Below, piece after piece: positions 12,135-23,985 of a stretch of 64,000 bases of DNA. The stretch covers positions 9,377,109-9,441,108 of the forward strand of contig OW203736.1 of the NCBI GenBank assembly GCA_934045075.1. The letters run 5' to 3'. This DNA is from Yponomeuta sedellus (taxonomy: Eukaryota > Arthropoda > Insecta > Lepidoptera > Yponomeutidae). The position numbers were made by a program, and so were the translations under genes. The notes below the pieces were generated by a model. It ran no database searches, had not been told where the DNA came from, and worked only from the letters and a program-made list of their open reading frames with translations. Numbering within the stretch: position 1 is the stretch's first letter; each line of letters begins with the position of its first letter.

Positions 12135-15100
12135 ATGCCGCCGACAGTGCAAACAAACGAACCTGAGAGGGAAAAGCGCCCTCAGCGTTCAGGCGACAGG
12201 AGGTTAGTTTCAAACAACATCTGTATTTACGACAATTTCCAGCCATTCTTCTTCACGACGTTTTATTTTACAGATCGGAGTTAGTAACACGTGTGAGGTA
12301 CTGCAACACCCTCCCTGACATCCCTTTCGACTTGAAGTTCATCACTTACCCATTTCCGTCCACTCGTTTCATCCAGTACAATCCCACATCTCTCGAGAAG
12401 AACTACCGGTATGAAGTGCTTACCGAACACGACCTAGGGGTCCACATAGATCTGATAAACAGGGACATATACCAGGGAGATGGCAATGCTATGCTGGACC
12501 CCGCAGATGAGAAACTTCTCGAAGATGATGTTCTTACACCCCAAGACTCTAAGAGATCGCGTCATCACGCCAAGAACGTTTCCTGGTTGCGCCGTTCGGA
12601 GTACATTTCCACTGAACAGACAAGGTTCCAGCCTCAGTCTATGGAGAAGGTAATAGAAATTCAAGTTTATTTAAGATTGCCTTGCTGTTCTACCAGTATG
12701 ATACATGATTATCCAAAGACATAATTCCTACTTGAGGACACCATACTGGATTTGTAGGCCATTTGTATTTCTGGTGTCTGGTCTAAGTCTGGCTGTATTT
12801 CCACACTTTGTTGCTTAGCAAACAACACCGCTCAAGTTGAAATTGGATTCAAGTATTTAAAATTATCAAATTCCCTAATTTAAAAAATTTCAATGCAGTA
12901 TAATAAATCAAACCATTACTAGTACTGCAAAGTGCAATTAAATGAAAAATGTGTGGTATGATGATTTAAATGTAAAGAGAAATAGGAGGCTATATTATTA
13001 TTCAAATTCCCTAATTTAAAAAAATTCAATGCATTATAATAAATCAAACCATTACTAGTACTGCAAAGTGCAATTAAATGAAAAATGTGTGGTATGATGA
13101 TTTAAATGTAAAGAGAAATAGGAGGCTATATTGTGTATTGTTTAGTTAAATGAATTTTTTCAAGCCAATAATATTCTTCCAACCAGGTTGAAGCCAAAGT
13201 CGGTTACAATGTCAAGAAGATATTCAGTGAGGAAACCCTATACATGGACCGTGAAAGTCAGATTAAGGCCATTGAAAAGACGTTTGAAGACAATAAGAAA
13301 CCTATTGAGAAACACTACAGTAAACCCGGTGTTACACCAGTGGAGATTATGCCTGTCTGTCCTGACTTTGACATGTGGAAGTATCCGTGTGCTCAGGTCA
13401 TATTTGACACGGATCCCGCACCATCTGACAAAAACATCGCTGGACAAATTGAAGCTATGTCTCAGGCCATGATTCGGTAAGTAAGGCACTTTAATTGCAT
13501 TCTTTTTTTATGAGTTGCGACACTCATTTGTGCCCATTACTGCTCATAAACAACCAATCTGTTAACCTATTGTTGACAGTCGTGAGTTGGCCAAATTGCA
13601 TGCAATATGCTTATAGGACACATATCAAGGCTTGCTCATGCTTATAACAGAGAATAAAGGAGTAAAAAAGAAATTACGGGCCTCATTAGACTTTCCATAG
13701 AAACTATTTGCAAGGCTATATTTTCTTTTTGATAAGTTCTGATTCCAAGCACAATTAAACCTCGATTTGTGAAAGTTTCATCAATATGTCATTTCTATCG
13801 TAAAACCTATGTATGTATGAAAATTGCTTCTTGAAGGACCATCTTAAGTATGAACATAATTATTCCCGATTTTGGCGACCATATAGCATCAGCAACTAAA
13901 GAAAAAAAAATGTTGAGTGGCACTTTAATTGCTTGCTGTCCCATTTTTCTGAAATCTGTAAATATAATGCTTTCAGTCATTGCTCCAAAAGTGAGTGGTG
14001 TATTAGATTTTATTTTTGAACTTTCATATGTAGTATACTAACGTAATGTAATTTAATTTATTTATGTAGTCAGGTACAATGTGTTTCGTACTGTATCAGT
14101 ACTGTGGTTATTCCGCCACAAACTAGCACCTATTTACTTTGTGATATTATGAATAGCACTTTGAAATTCGAAGGTTTAATAAATCAATAAATATTCATGG
14201 ACATATGACACAGATCTCGTTAGCCCTATACTAAGTACAACTAAATGACTTGTGTTATAGGTGCTAACTTGACGATAGATTTAATACAATAAACACATAG
14301 ATAACATCCAAGACCCGAGATAAACTGCTTATGTCTTACACAAAATTTATGTCTTACACATACAGACCATGCTGTAGATTGAATCTATAAAAGATAATTT
14401 ATAATACAACCACTACTCTTATAAAATTGACTAACCAACCTCCCCAGAGGCGTGATGGACGAGAGTGGAGAGCAATTCGTCGCCTACTGCCTGCCCACTG
14501 AAGAGACGCTGCAGAAACGGCGCCGCGACGCCGCTGAGGGGGTACCCTATATGGACGAAGACACCTATGAGTACAAGATGGCTCGCGAGTATAACTGGAA
14601 TGTCAAGAGTAAGGCGTCCAAGGGCTACGAGGAGAACTACTTCTTGGTAAGAGACTTGTCTAGTCCTAGTAGTACAAATGTTGCCTTAACAAAGTTGCTA
14701 AGAAATGTAGCAAGTCTTCATTAGGATTTATTCAGGAAATCCGGTGACACAGAAGAATATTGGGAACTGACAGCTAACTTCCATTAGTGCAGGAAGAAAA
14801 GAAGAAGAATGATACAGAAAAACTTGAGTTGACAATAGAAGTTAGAGAGCAAAAAAAAGAGTACAAGCAGACAGATTAGCTGCTAAGTGAAACGATTAGA
14901 CTACAAAGAGGTTTTAGATTTCCATCAGGAATATCTTAGTGGGCTACAGAACACACTATTCTCGTGAAGTGTAGGCTCTTTCACGTAATGAATGCTATAA
15001 TTTTGTTTTTCCTGCTGTTTATTTCTCCACTACAAATTCGGCCCGAAGGCAGCGGCTAACATTGTACCCCTACATTGACATTCAGCATATAGAACGTAAA

Positions 15101-18100
15101 CTCTTTCTGTTGAATTGTTTATTAAATTTACTAAGCTCCACCCTTCCAGGTTGTTCGCAATCACACCGTTTACTACAACGAGCTTGAAACCCGCGTGCGG
15201 CTGTCGAAGAGGCGCGCGCGCGCTGGCGGCGTGCCGCAGGCGTTGACGCGGTTAGTCGTCACGCATCGCCCGCTCAGTGCGGCCGAGCACCGCATGCTGC
15301 GGCTGCGGGAGAAGCAACTGGAGCCGCAGCAGGTGAGTGAGATGCTAGAGTATTATAGACGCAATGTGCCTTGAGGGTTGATACGACAGTGGTCACGCAT
15401 CGTCCGCTTAGTGCGGCCGAGTACCACATGCTGGGGAGAAGCAACTGGAGCTGCAGCAGGTGAGTGAGATGCTAGAGTATTATAGAAGCAATGCGCCTCG
15501 AGGTTTGATGCGACAGTGGTCACGCATCATCCGCTTAGTGCGGCCGAGTACCGCATTCTGCGGCTGCTGAAGAAGCAACTGGAGCCGCAGCAGGTGAGTG
15601 AGACCCTAGTGTATTGTTGAAGTAGTGCGCCTCGAGGGTTGATGCGAAAGAGGTCACGCATCGTGCGGCCCAGTACCGCATGCTGGGGAAAAGCAACTGA
15701 AGCTGCAGCAGGTATCTGAGACGCTAGTATATACTCTATCAAAGGGGCGTGCCGCAGGCGTTGACGCTATTAGTTATCACGCACCGCCCGCGCAGTGCGG
15801 CCGTCTACCGCATGCCGCGGCAGAGGGAGAAGCAACTGGAGCCACAGCAGGTGAGTGAGACGCTAGAGTACTATAGAAGCAGTGCGCCTCGAGGTATCAT
15901 GCGACAGTGGTCACGCATCGTCCGCTCAATGCGGCCGAGTACCGCATGCTATGGCATGGTGACGCTAGTGTATTGTAATACAGTTGAACGTTAGCGGCGA
16001 GGATTCTTTGTTTTCCAAAACATTATTTTGATAACGTCAATCCACTAACTTTACAGATGTATGTCCCGACAAAAATATCTAGGCATTTCGATAGGTGGCG
16101 GTCTGACGGCGGCTGTGCTTAAATATTTTCGACGTATAGTACAGATCTCTGATCACTTCAAAATTGCGAAAAAAATATCGTCTTTTCCGTATTTAACGAT
16201 CGTTCGACATTAAAATATATGGAAGTTGTCGGGTGGCACCCTTTATTTTCGGTTACAATGGGGATTTTTTTACACCCTATATAATGTACATTTCAGGAAG
16301 AAGACGAGGAAGAAGAAGATGAAGAAGACGAAGAGGAGGAGAAACAGGAAGAACAGGCTGAAAAAGACAGGTAATTCGAATTGTCCCTTATATGATTTGA
16401 TGTTTTACAAATTTTGAGCCTTACAAAAAAGGAGCCACTTAAAGGCCCTTGAAAAATAATGGCAATTGCTAAAAAACAATCAGTCTTATTTATAACAACA
16501 CGATTTCTCTAAAAAACTCCTCAGAGGCAGTTTAAATAATGTGTGGTCACGTCTTTCCCTTAACCACAGATTATTTAAACTGACCATAGTCAGGATAGTT
16601 TTAATCAAATAACTTAGAAAATAAAAACTTTGGCACATGCAGCGATTAATAATTGTAGATAAGGCCTTGCCTACCCCTCTGGGATACAGGCGTGAGGCGG
16701 CGCATGTCGTAATGCAACCCGGGACTTTTAAACGATTCAAAAGTTTTATATAACAATATAAAAGTTTATAACGATGATTTAAATGATCTGTCCGTGCTTC
16801 ACAACGCACGTTAAGCCGTTGGTGCCGGCTCTCATGTAATGGCAGTCGGCAGAGGCCTTATGGGCGGCTTGATAACTTCTGACAGTAAGGCCCGCCACTG
16901 TCTTGGAATCCTCCACCAACCCGGACTTGGACCTTGGTGTGGAGTATGGCCTAACCTTCCTGCGATGCAAGAAGAGACTCGTGCCCCAGCAGTGGGGACA
17001 TACAAGGGTGTTATCGAAGTGTTATCAGGATCGTGGCAAGTGGCAGTCTCTACCTACCCCTCTGTTATGTAACGATGACTTTCAGGTCGCGTTCTCGCTC
17101 GAAGTCCAGGTCCAAATCGAAATCCAGGAGTCGTTCGCGGTCAGGATCGGGCTCCAGGAAATCCAGGTCTAGATCCGGATCTGCATCGGCTAAGTCTGGA
17201 TCGGGCAGGTAAGATTGGCCTCTGCAATGTTCACATCGGATTGTAGTCATGTTTCAACAAATTGTGGTTCATTAGTCATAGGGTGGTGTTTCATTGAAAT
17301 GATACATTTTCTGCTAAAATCTTCCTTCTATCGGCCCATATTCGTCTACCCTTTAAGACTGCTGTTACTTCTCTTGAACTATACTTCCCGAAGTCTACAA
17401 TTTTTAATGATTATATATTTTTTATGTCACACGAGACAATGTGTGTAGGACGCCTAGGTAGTGTTTACGGTATATACCTACCAAACTATGGACGACGACG
17501 ATGTAATAGCTGTACTTGGCTTAACACTTGTTCTGCAGAACAGACAAAGAAAAAAAAATCGCACGGAATGGTCTAAGCCCTGGTTATTGAAAAGAAAGCA
17601 TTTCAGGTTCTGACTTATACATTTCTATGAAATCTTCTAATGTTTCATTGCGCTTGCGACTCGCGATTTTCGAAGCGATGGTGCGCGTGCGCAACCTTTC
17701 GCCCTCGCTGACAATTAAAAACTGAGAACTGTGCATGCAAGCACGGGCGAGCGCCACACATGCTCACAAGCGGCATCAAATATTAATATTAAACGGGTCA
17801 AATCGCGATTATTTATTAGGTAAAACCTTAATAATATAATTTCCTTATTTCCCGACGTTTCGGCAGCGTTACAGTTGCCGCGGTCTAAATAAGGTAATTA
17901 CGTTTTATCTAATAAATAATCGCGATTTGGCCTTTTTAATATATAACTATGTATGAGCATCGCGAATCATTAAGAAATACTATCAAATATAAATTTTGAT
18001 AGTTGCTCGGTTGCATGTACATGCACTGATAACTGTACAGTTTTATCACATTCACGCGTGCCTGTGGGTTATGGTTAAAACCATCATGCATACCCTAACG

Positions 18101-20388
18101 TGAGTGGTCTCTATTAGATTATGAAATATCTTTGTAATTTCCTTTTTTATGAACACTAAAGTGTTCTCTATCTATGTACATTATCAGAACCTTTACTTCC
18201 CAGGTCCAGATCGGGCTCACGCTCCCGTTCCCGGTCCCGCTCACGTTCCCGCTCACGGTCCGGCTCCGGCTCACGCGCATCTTCCCGCGCGAGCGGATCC
18301 CGTAGGTCTCGAGCCTCGTCCCGGGCCAGCTCCAAGGGCAGCGGGAAGGGCTCGCGGGCCAGTTCCAGAGCCAGTTCTAAGGGCAGCAAGGTATGTTCAC
18401 AAGCCAGTTACGTAGCTAGAGATCTGGATCTAGCGCGTGATCTGGGTTGAGATCTAAAGAGTTTTGATCCATGTCCCGGGCTGGCTCCAAGGGCGGCGGG
18501 AAACCCTCGCGGGCTAGTTCCAGAACCAGTTCTAAGGGTAGCAAGGTATGTTCACAAGCCAGCTTAGCAAGAGATCTTAACTGGACAGAGAAGGAGGAAG
18601 GAAGTTCCAAAACTGGATCTCGCGCATGATCTTGTGGGATGGGGTCTAGAGCATTTTGACCCTCTTCGAGGGCTGGTTTTGGACTCCATTTCAAGGTGAT
18701 AAGTTTGCATTTATAGTGAGAACTGTTATACCATTACCTGGTAAAATGTTAAAGTCTATGGTTCCAACGGGCGGGCGATGTGCGGGTGGCACTATTTCCA
18801 TCTAAAACAAGCGTTAACTTATTTAACAGAGACTATGACAAGAGGGCCAAAAAAGCCTGTCCGACCAACGGCCCGGCTTTGGGGACAGCGACGGCAGGCC
18901 ACAAAAAGGCCCGTAAAAAGCTGCCTTGCCTTTTATTGCGCTAGTCGGCCGTAGTCTTTAACTTTCGAAGTGTTGTAGACTTTTAGTCCGGATTTACTTA
19001 CGGGTGTTGTTATATCGGAAAAGTCCGACCAGGTTTTTTTTTCGAAGTGTTTATGGTTTCTCTTAATTTGTATCGGTGCGCGGCCCGTCGCAAGTCGTCG
19101 TCTATTAGGAACCAATAAGTTGCGAGCCAGTTCGTTTCATACGCTTGTAATAAACATTCGTTTCTCTCTGCATTTTACATTCCTAGCCGTGAACAGATAT
19201 AAATAGAAAGTCCTTGTGTCAGCCCCAGACTCCACGGAGGAGTTCTTTTTAATCGGCCCCTCAATCCTGAGGATCGTGACCATATACAATAGTTCTCCAT
19301 TTGTCTCGGTCATATGCGCAGTGGGATGCGTGCTGAATAGGCCCCCAGCTGCCTTCTTTATGGTATCGGACCAGCGCATTAGTGTTCCGCCTCGCGCTCG
19401 TCTGCCCTCTAACTGGCCCAAAACGATCTGCTTCTCAAGGCTATGACGTCGTGACCGCATAATATGCCCAAAAAAGCTAAGGGACCTCTGGTGACAGACT
19501 GACGACAGTCGCTTCATTAGGCGGGGGAGTAAAGTGACCAAAGAAGAAAAGGAATGCGTTTTACCGTGAAATTCTGTTTTCCTTCGACATGCCCTTACTA
19601 TCTTCCTGGCTAACGAATTCAGAGATCTATCTGTAACTCCACTTCACACACATTCGCCCGTCTCAAAGTCTTTACGGTCTATTTATTCTTACTTGTCCAA
19701 TTTAGTAAACAAGATTATACCCTTAAACTGTGAGTTTTTAGTCCAAAACTGCCATATTTCCATAAATGAAGTAACTTGGAACACTCTTTTAGATAACACG
19801 CTGCCAACCAATTTTATAAACATTGTTCACGATAGTTCATGAATTTGCGTGAAAATGTCAAGTTTAGGCATCTAATCTCAATTTTAAGGTTAGAATCTTG
19901 TTTACTAAATTGAGCAAGTAAGAATAAATAGACTGTACAACGTTTTTTTCCGCAGGGCTCCAAGGCGAGCTCGCGGGCATCGTCGCGGGCGTCATCACGC
20001 GGCAGCAAACGCTCCTCGCGTGCCTCTTCCCGCGCCAGCTCCAAGGGCTCTAAGGGCTCAAGGGCGTCCAAGGGCTCCAAGGGCTCGGGCTCCAAGGCGT
20101 CCTCACGGGCCAGCTCTCGGCGGTCCGGCTCGGGCAGCGGCTCTGAGAAGTCGAGAAGCCGCAGTCGCAGTGGCTCGAAACAGGTAAGGACGAAACAGCA
20201 TGGAAAACAATAGGGCATATTTTATTGTAACAGGTTTATCAGAGTGCTAACTGACTGACTGAGTGGAATGATTGCTACAGTCGAATGATTTCCTTGGTAT
20301 CATTCAGAAATCGTCCATCTTCACATTGCAGGGCTCTCGAAGTGGATCTGCGTCGAGCGCTTCCTCCCGACACAGCGGCTCGGATTAG
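12135..20388 (+). CDS. Paf1: RNA polymerase II-associated factor 1 (Paf1 complex subunit)
   Basis: Paf1 is the core subunit of the nuclear complex that travels with RNA polymerase II and promotes elongation and H2B/H3 modification. Ten coding exons keep one frame to a TAG: 12135-12202, 12274-12649, 13187-13476, 14448-14646, 15150-15332, 16297-16370, 17086-17208, 18204-18390, 19956-20183 and 20332-20388 (594 aa). The conserved N-terminal two thirds carries [19 protein letters not shown], the [20 protein letters not shown] region, [36 protein letters not shown] and [20 protein letters not shown], all family hallmarks. Residues 373-397 are almost purely acidic. From 397 on the tail is RS/KS/GS repeats, then repeated (R/K)(A/G)SS(R/K) units, ending SGSD. 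Vertebrate Paf1 also ends Ser-rich but more acidic, so this long basic RS tail is notable. The ATG is the first in the divergent promoter; the AATAAA at 20464 fits the 3' end. Confidence 0.95.
12870..13133. repeat. 131-bp tandem duplication in Paf1 intron 2
   Basis: Two nearly identical copies (about 12870-12994 and 13002-13131) share landmarks such as aattccctaatttaaaaaa, catt-actagtactgcaaag and gagaaataggaggctatatt. The high identity implies a recent duplication. Confidence 0.85.
14184..14330 (-). mobile_element. SINE family B, head-less copy in Paf1 intron 3
   Basis: Matches the body at 27210-27350 (gttagccctatactaagtac, acatccaagacccgag) and ends in the same aataaat-type tail. Confidence 0.8.
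15333..15965 (+). repeat. Tandem duplications of Paf1 exon 5 end with its splice donor
   Basis: The 3' part of exon 5, encoding REKQLEPQQ plus the donor GTGAGTGAG, recurs downstream in the intron. The authentic donor is at 15333; copies put GT at 15460, 15594, 15712 (degraded to GTATCTGAG) and 15851, and a sixth copy near 15910-15960 lacks the end. Spacing is 118-139 bases. The copy ending at 15850 is the longest and keeps an open frame similar to the true exon ([15 protein letters not shown] against [15 protein letters not shown]). Confidence 0.9.
16529..16580. repeat. Mini palindromic element, copy 2
   Basis: ggcagtttaaataatgtgtg ... aaccacagattatttaaact; nearly the same 20-bp arms as at 8427-8480. 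Confidence 0.7.
16790..17010 (+). mobile_element. SINE family E, headless copy in a Paf1 intron
   Basis: Begins gcttcacaacgcacgttaag and ends cagcagtggggacatacaag, 75 bases before Paf1 exon 7. Confidence 0.7.
17797..17975. mobile_element. Penelope-like repeat in an imperfect inverted arrangement, Paf1 intron
   Basis: Inverted arms (cgggtcaaatcgcgattatt / aataatcgcgatttggcc) surround tttcccgacgtttcggcagc and gttacagttgccgcggtc. Related pieces are at 29525-29615, 48770-48905, 49150-49210 and 61508-61630, often next to the same flank atgattcgcgatactcatac. Confidence 0.55.
18416..18700 (+). repeat. Duplicated Paf1 exon 8 end (pseudo-exon) plus a decayed third copy
   Basis: Bases 18466-18560 repeat 18317-18403, including the final codons SSKGSK and the donor GTATGTTCACAAGCCAG; the duplicate donor GT is at 18546. 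The duplicate remains open ([16 protein letters not shown]). A third, decayed unit follows at about 18600-18700. The unit length is roughly 155-185 bases. Confidence 0.85.
19137..19541 (-). mobile_element. LINE fragment: C-terminal end of a non-LTR reverse transcriptase
   Basis: The minus strand reads [39 protein letters not shown] and [20 protein letters not shown]. This is the typical C-terminal domain of insect non-LTR retrotransposon polyproteins (FGHxxR...LEKxI...G.RxRG....RW.D.I). It is 5' truncated and sits antisense in the last long intron of Paf1. Confidence 0.75.
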
Positions 20389-20463
20389 AACCGCGCAGAA
20401 CAGAGTGACGTTTCGTGTATCTACGCAGTACGTTATGTTAAGGCATTATAACACTTGTGACGA

Positions 20464-20469
20464 AATAAA
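20464..20469 (+). terminator. Poly(A) signal of Paf1
   Basis: AATAAA lies 76 bases after the Paf1 stop codon, in a plausible 3' UTR. Confidence 0.75.
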
Positions 20470-21411
20470 TTGTTGTGAAATACAGTTATGTAAATATTTT
20501 ATTTATTACTTGCTCTCCCTAGACGACGTCATGTCCTGTTTATTTCCGTAATTCACAGGTTTGCCCGAATTTCGCGAGCAGTTTTCTTTCCCTCAGTAAG
20601 TTTGTTTGTGCCCAGTATGTTTGAAGACAAATGAACATTTACTTTCTATGTTACTAATTAAATTTCGTTTGAGTATGTATAGAGGATTTGAGTTTAGTGC
20701 TACCTAATCTCAGTTTTAGAAAGTGGCCTAAGAACCTCGGTTGGACTATCAAGGACACTAAAATTAAAATTAGCCATATCTATCCACTCAATCATTATTT
20801 CTTTATTAAATTAAGGCACATACCTTCTCTCAGAGCTAGGGAGAGAAAGAGAGAGAGTATTGAGTTCATGACCAATTTAAATGATTTTCATAAGATCCTA
20901 AAAACTAAAGAGCTTTTTATCCGAATGAAACAACAGCGCATTAAGAAGCAAAACTTTATTAGTTTTTAATTCATCCTTCATCAGTGGATTACAAAAGTTT
21001 TATTCATCTTATATTATAATAATGTTATAATAATGTTAAATACGGATTTTGTCGTCGTATTGTAAATAAAATGTTTGTATATAATTCATTCGGTTTGATC
21101 TACACAGCCTATGTTATTATGTGACAGTTTTCATTTTGCAAATGTAAAAATGCAATTTGTGCCCATAAAATTTACATTCACAAAATAGATAAATTCAAAA
21201 TAGAATGAAGCCTAATTCTGTTAGTTTGTCAAAAGACAAAACATCTTATGCCAGGATCCTGTTTCATAGCACTACAATTCATGGTTTTGTTTCATTTCTT
21301 AATGATTCGCGATACTCATACATAGTTATAATTAATCTACGAATAATCGAACAAATAATCTAGAATATTAGATTGTACGACTCGTAGTTTTTGAAACTCG
21401 GCCCAGTTGAC

Positions 21412-21590
21412 TATAGTGTGGCCATTAGTGCTGTGCACTCCCTGAGGTATGCGCGCGGCGAGACGGGGGGAGAATCGGCTGCTGTGCTCTGTCAGTGCAC
21501 CGTCAACCCACCTCGCCTCCCCTCACCTCCCCACCTCCCACCTCGCCGCGCATACCTCAGGGAGTGCACAGCACTAATGGCCACACTATA
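21412..21590. mobile_element. Fold-back element with 44-bp perfect inverted repeats
   Basis: Arms 21412-21455 and 21547-21590 start TATAGTGTGGCCATTAGTGC and match without a mismatch over 44 bases. The 91-base centre is G- then C-rich. No coding content. Intergenic between Paf1 and the Tcp11-like gene. Confidence 0.9.
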
Positions 21591-22654
21591 CAAAAGCTGT
21601 TGCTACGAGAAAGTAGTATCTCCAGCAGGGCAGAGTTTCATATCACTACAATTCGTAGTTTATTATGACAATTCGATGTCCTTTGCGTAGCTAACTTCCT
21701 ACTAGTTAAACTAAAAGTAGAATATCTTTATTTGGAACTGTGTAGATTATACAGTGTTAATCTGTAGTTTAATCTACTCTACAATGTACATTGAATTGTC
21801 TTAGGGCCTGTTTCCGACTTGAGAATTTCACAAAGTCAATACTTAAGTAACGTACTGTCACGCTATTTTCTAGGAAATTTGAAGAGACTAGTGTAGAGTT
21901 ATAGTCTGTTAGCTTTTAGAATATACCTCAAACTCTAGAGTAGGCTTCGGTTAACGCCGGTTTTCGTACTGATGATCGAGTTCTGATTTCGAAATAAAGT
22001 GTCATATTAGTTCCGATATTTCTATTACAGGAATATATCCGATAGTAGCCGAGGTATATTCTCAAAGCTAACAAACTATAACTATTTACTTAGCCTGAAA
22101 CTGGCCCGTTGTGAACCATGAATTTTATTGTAGATAGATGTATGAATATTAACCCCAGGGCAGAGTTTCTAAAAGTACAATTTGTAGATTATTAGGAAAA
22201 TTCGATTTAAATAGCGTTGCCCAGTTCCTACTTGTTAATCTGTGGTTTAATCGACATTTCAATGTACATTGAATTGTGGTACCATGATTTGGTCCTATGA
22301 AAAAGGCCCCTGGTGTTTTTCACCATACAATTTTATTGACAAAACAGTGCGACATACATTTTTTTACAGTGTTTTGTATTGTACTATCGCAGCACACTCG
22401 GATTTCCATCCACGCTTTTCACAGCTTTAAGGGGCTCCATGCAGTAAAAGTAGCGTACCAATGGAAAAAAATATCGACTATTGAGACAGGTCGATTCCCA
22501 CTGACAGACAGGGTATTACCCTCTATGATAGCACAACGTGGGCGCTCTTTAGGGGAGGGCTATGTCCAGCAGTGGACTAGTATAGCCTGAGGACGGACGA
22601 CGATTCCTCCAGTGATTCGGCCTCCAGTGAGGCCGTTGACTAAATTAGTACAAT

Positions 22655-22740
22655 TGACCTCAGTCTGTGTGTATTTCTATGTTTGTGATGTCCTTGCCTA
22701 GTTACCACAGCGCCTGGTATCCTAGCAGGACACGTGATGT
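22655..22740 (+). mobile_element. SINE family C, tail fragment
   Basis: Contains tgtatttctatgtttgtgat, gtccttgcctagttaccaca and gtatcctag. Confidence 0.65.
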
Positions 22741-23189
22741 AGTTGTGTGAAAGTATTTTTTTCTTCTTCTTCTACAGGCTATAAAGTCCTCTGCTGGACA
22801 TAGCCCTCCCCTAATGAGCGCCATAGCGCAAGGCTGTGCCATAATTTGGGGGTAGTGCCCATAATCCACACGCTGAGCATACGGGTTGGGGATCGCAGTT
22901 TGGTGGAATTGTACTGCAGGGGGCGCTGCAGCAATTGCAGGGCGAAAGTGTTTTTTTATTATTATTTAATTTCAATAGGTTGCGCTAGTGTTACACATGG
23001 AGCCCCTTAAGGAACGTTGCTCTCCGTCCCACTCTATCAAAAGTAGTAGAGTGAAACAGAGCACATACTTAAATATTCTACCATTTTTTATGTTCATCAA
23101 ATGCAGTTTCATTCAGTTAATTATTACACACAGCCCTTTTACTTTTATAGGATTGGAATCCAGCCAATTAGAGAACGAATCGATATAAT

Positions 23190-23398
23190 ACTTACTTAAT
23201 ACTATTAACAGACGATCAAACTTGGTACGGTCCGGACAGCGGATTTGGCGTACCATCGGACCGAGCGAACACGAAATAGTATTAATTATGCTCGGCAGAC
23301 AACTTTCCAGACGAACGGATATGGAATGGAGTGCACCGAATCCGCTGCCCGGCCCGTTAGAAGTTCGATCGTCTGATAATACTTTAGTAAACTAGATT
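23190..23398. mobile_element. MITE-like element with about 50-bp imperfect terminal inverted repeats
   Basis: Left end has aacagacgatcaaacttggt and acagcggatttggcgtacc; the right end, inverted, has atcagacgatcgaacttcta and gcagcggattcggtgcac. Length is about 205 bp, non-coding. Confidence 0.75.
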
Positions 23399-23794
23399 TT
23401 ATTAGTTGATAAAAGTCATAGAAAGCAGTTACATATCTGTCCTTTTAACCTGCAATAACTCAATTAAGAAAAAAATGATAATCAATGGTTCTCCAGTTTG
23501 CTTCTGCGGTAATATTGCGAGAACGAGACACAGTTATAGGAGCGCCGTAATGTTCAAATCTTTTCTTTAATTGCCTGGGTTGTATTGGAGTAAAACTTTC
23601 ATAGAATCTATGGAAGTAATTCCCATAATAATAAATATTAAAGTTAAAAAGCACCGTTGGACTAGGTACTTCATTGCAATGTGTACTTATATACCAAGTC
23701 ACCCCCGGCTTATGAAAGGCTAGCTGACATTTTCATAAACTGGCTATAAGTTTGATTATACAATTCAACTGCCTCATTGACCTAAGGAATCAAA

Positions 23795-23985
23795 CCCACG
23801 ACCACCGGTATGATAATCAGACGTGATATCGTCTGATTACCATGCACGACGGCGTGGGTTCAATTCCCACTGGGGGCCGCCGTACAGTACACATGGCTTC
23901 AGTGTGAGTGTATTTCTATGTGTGTGATGTCCTTGTCTGGTTGCACAGAATATTCTAGTTTAGAACCAGGCCCTTGAGTCTAAAA
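23795..23985 (+). mobile_element. SINE family C copy
   Basis: Head ends gtgggttcaattcccactgg; body has tgtatttctatgtgtgtgat and gtccttgtctggttgcacag. The head has an inverted repeat (atcagacgtgatatcgtctg). Confidence 0.7.

Noticed and set aside
18149..18415. Plus-strand frame rich in Ala/Pro and the Arg/Glu-rich minus-strand frame
   Set aside because: Wrong-frame readings of the repetitive Paf1 exon 18204-18390.
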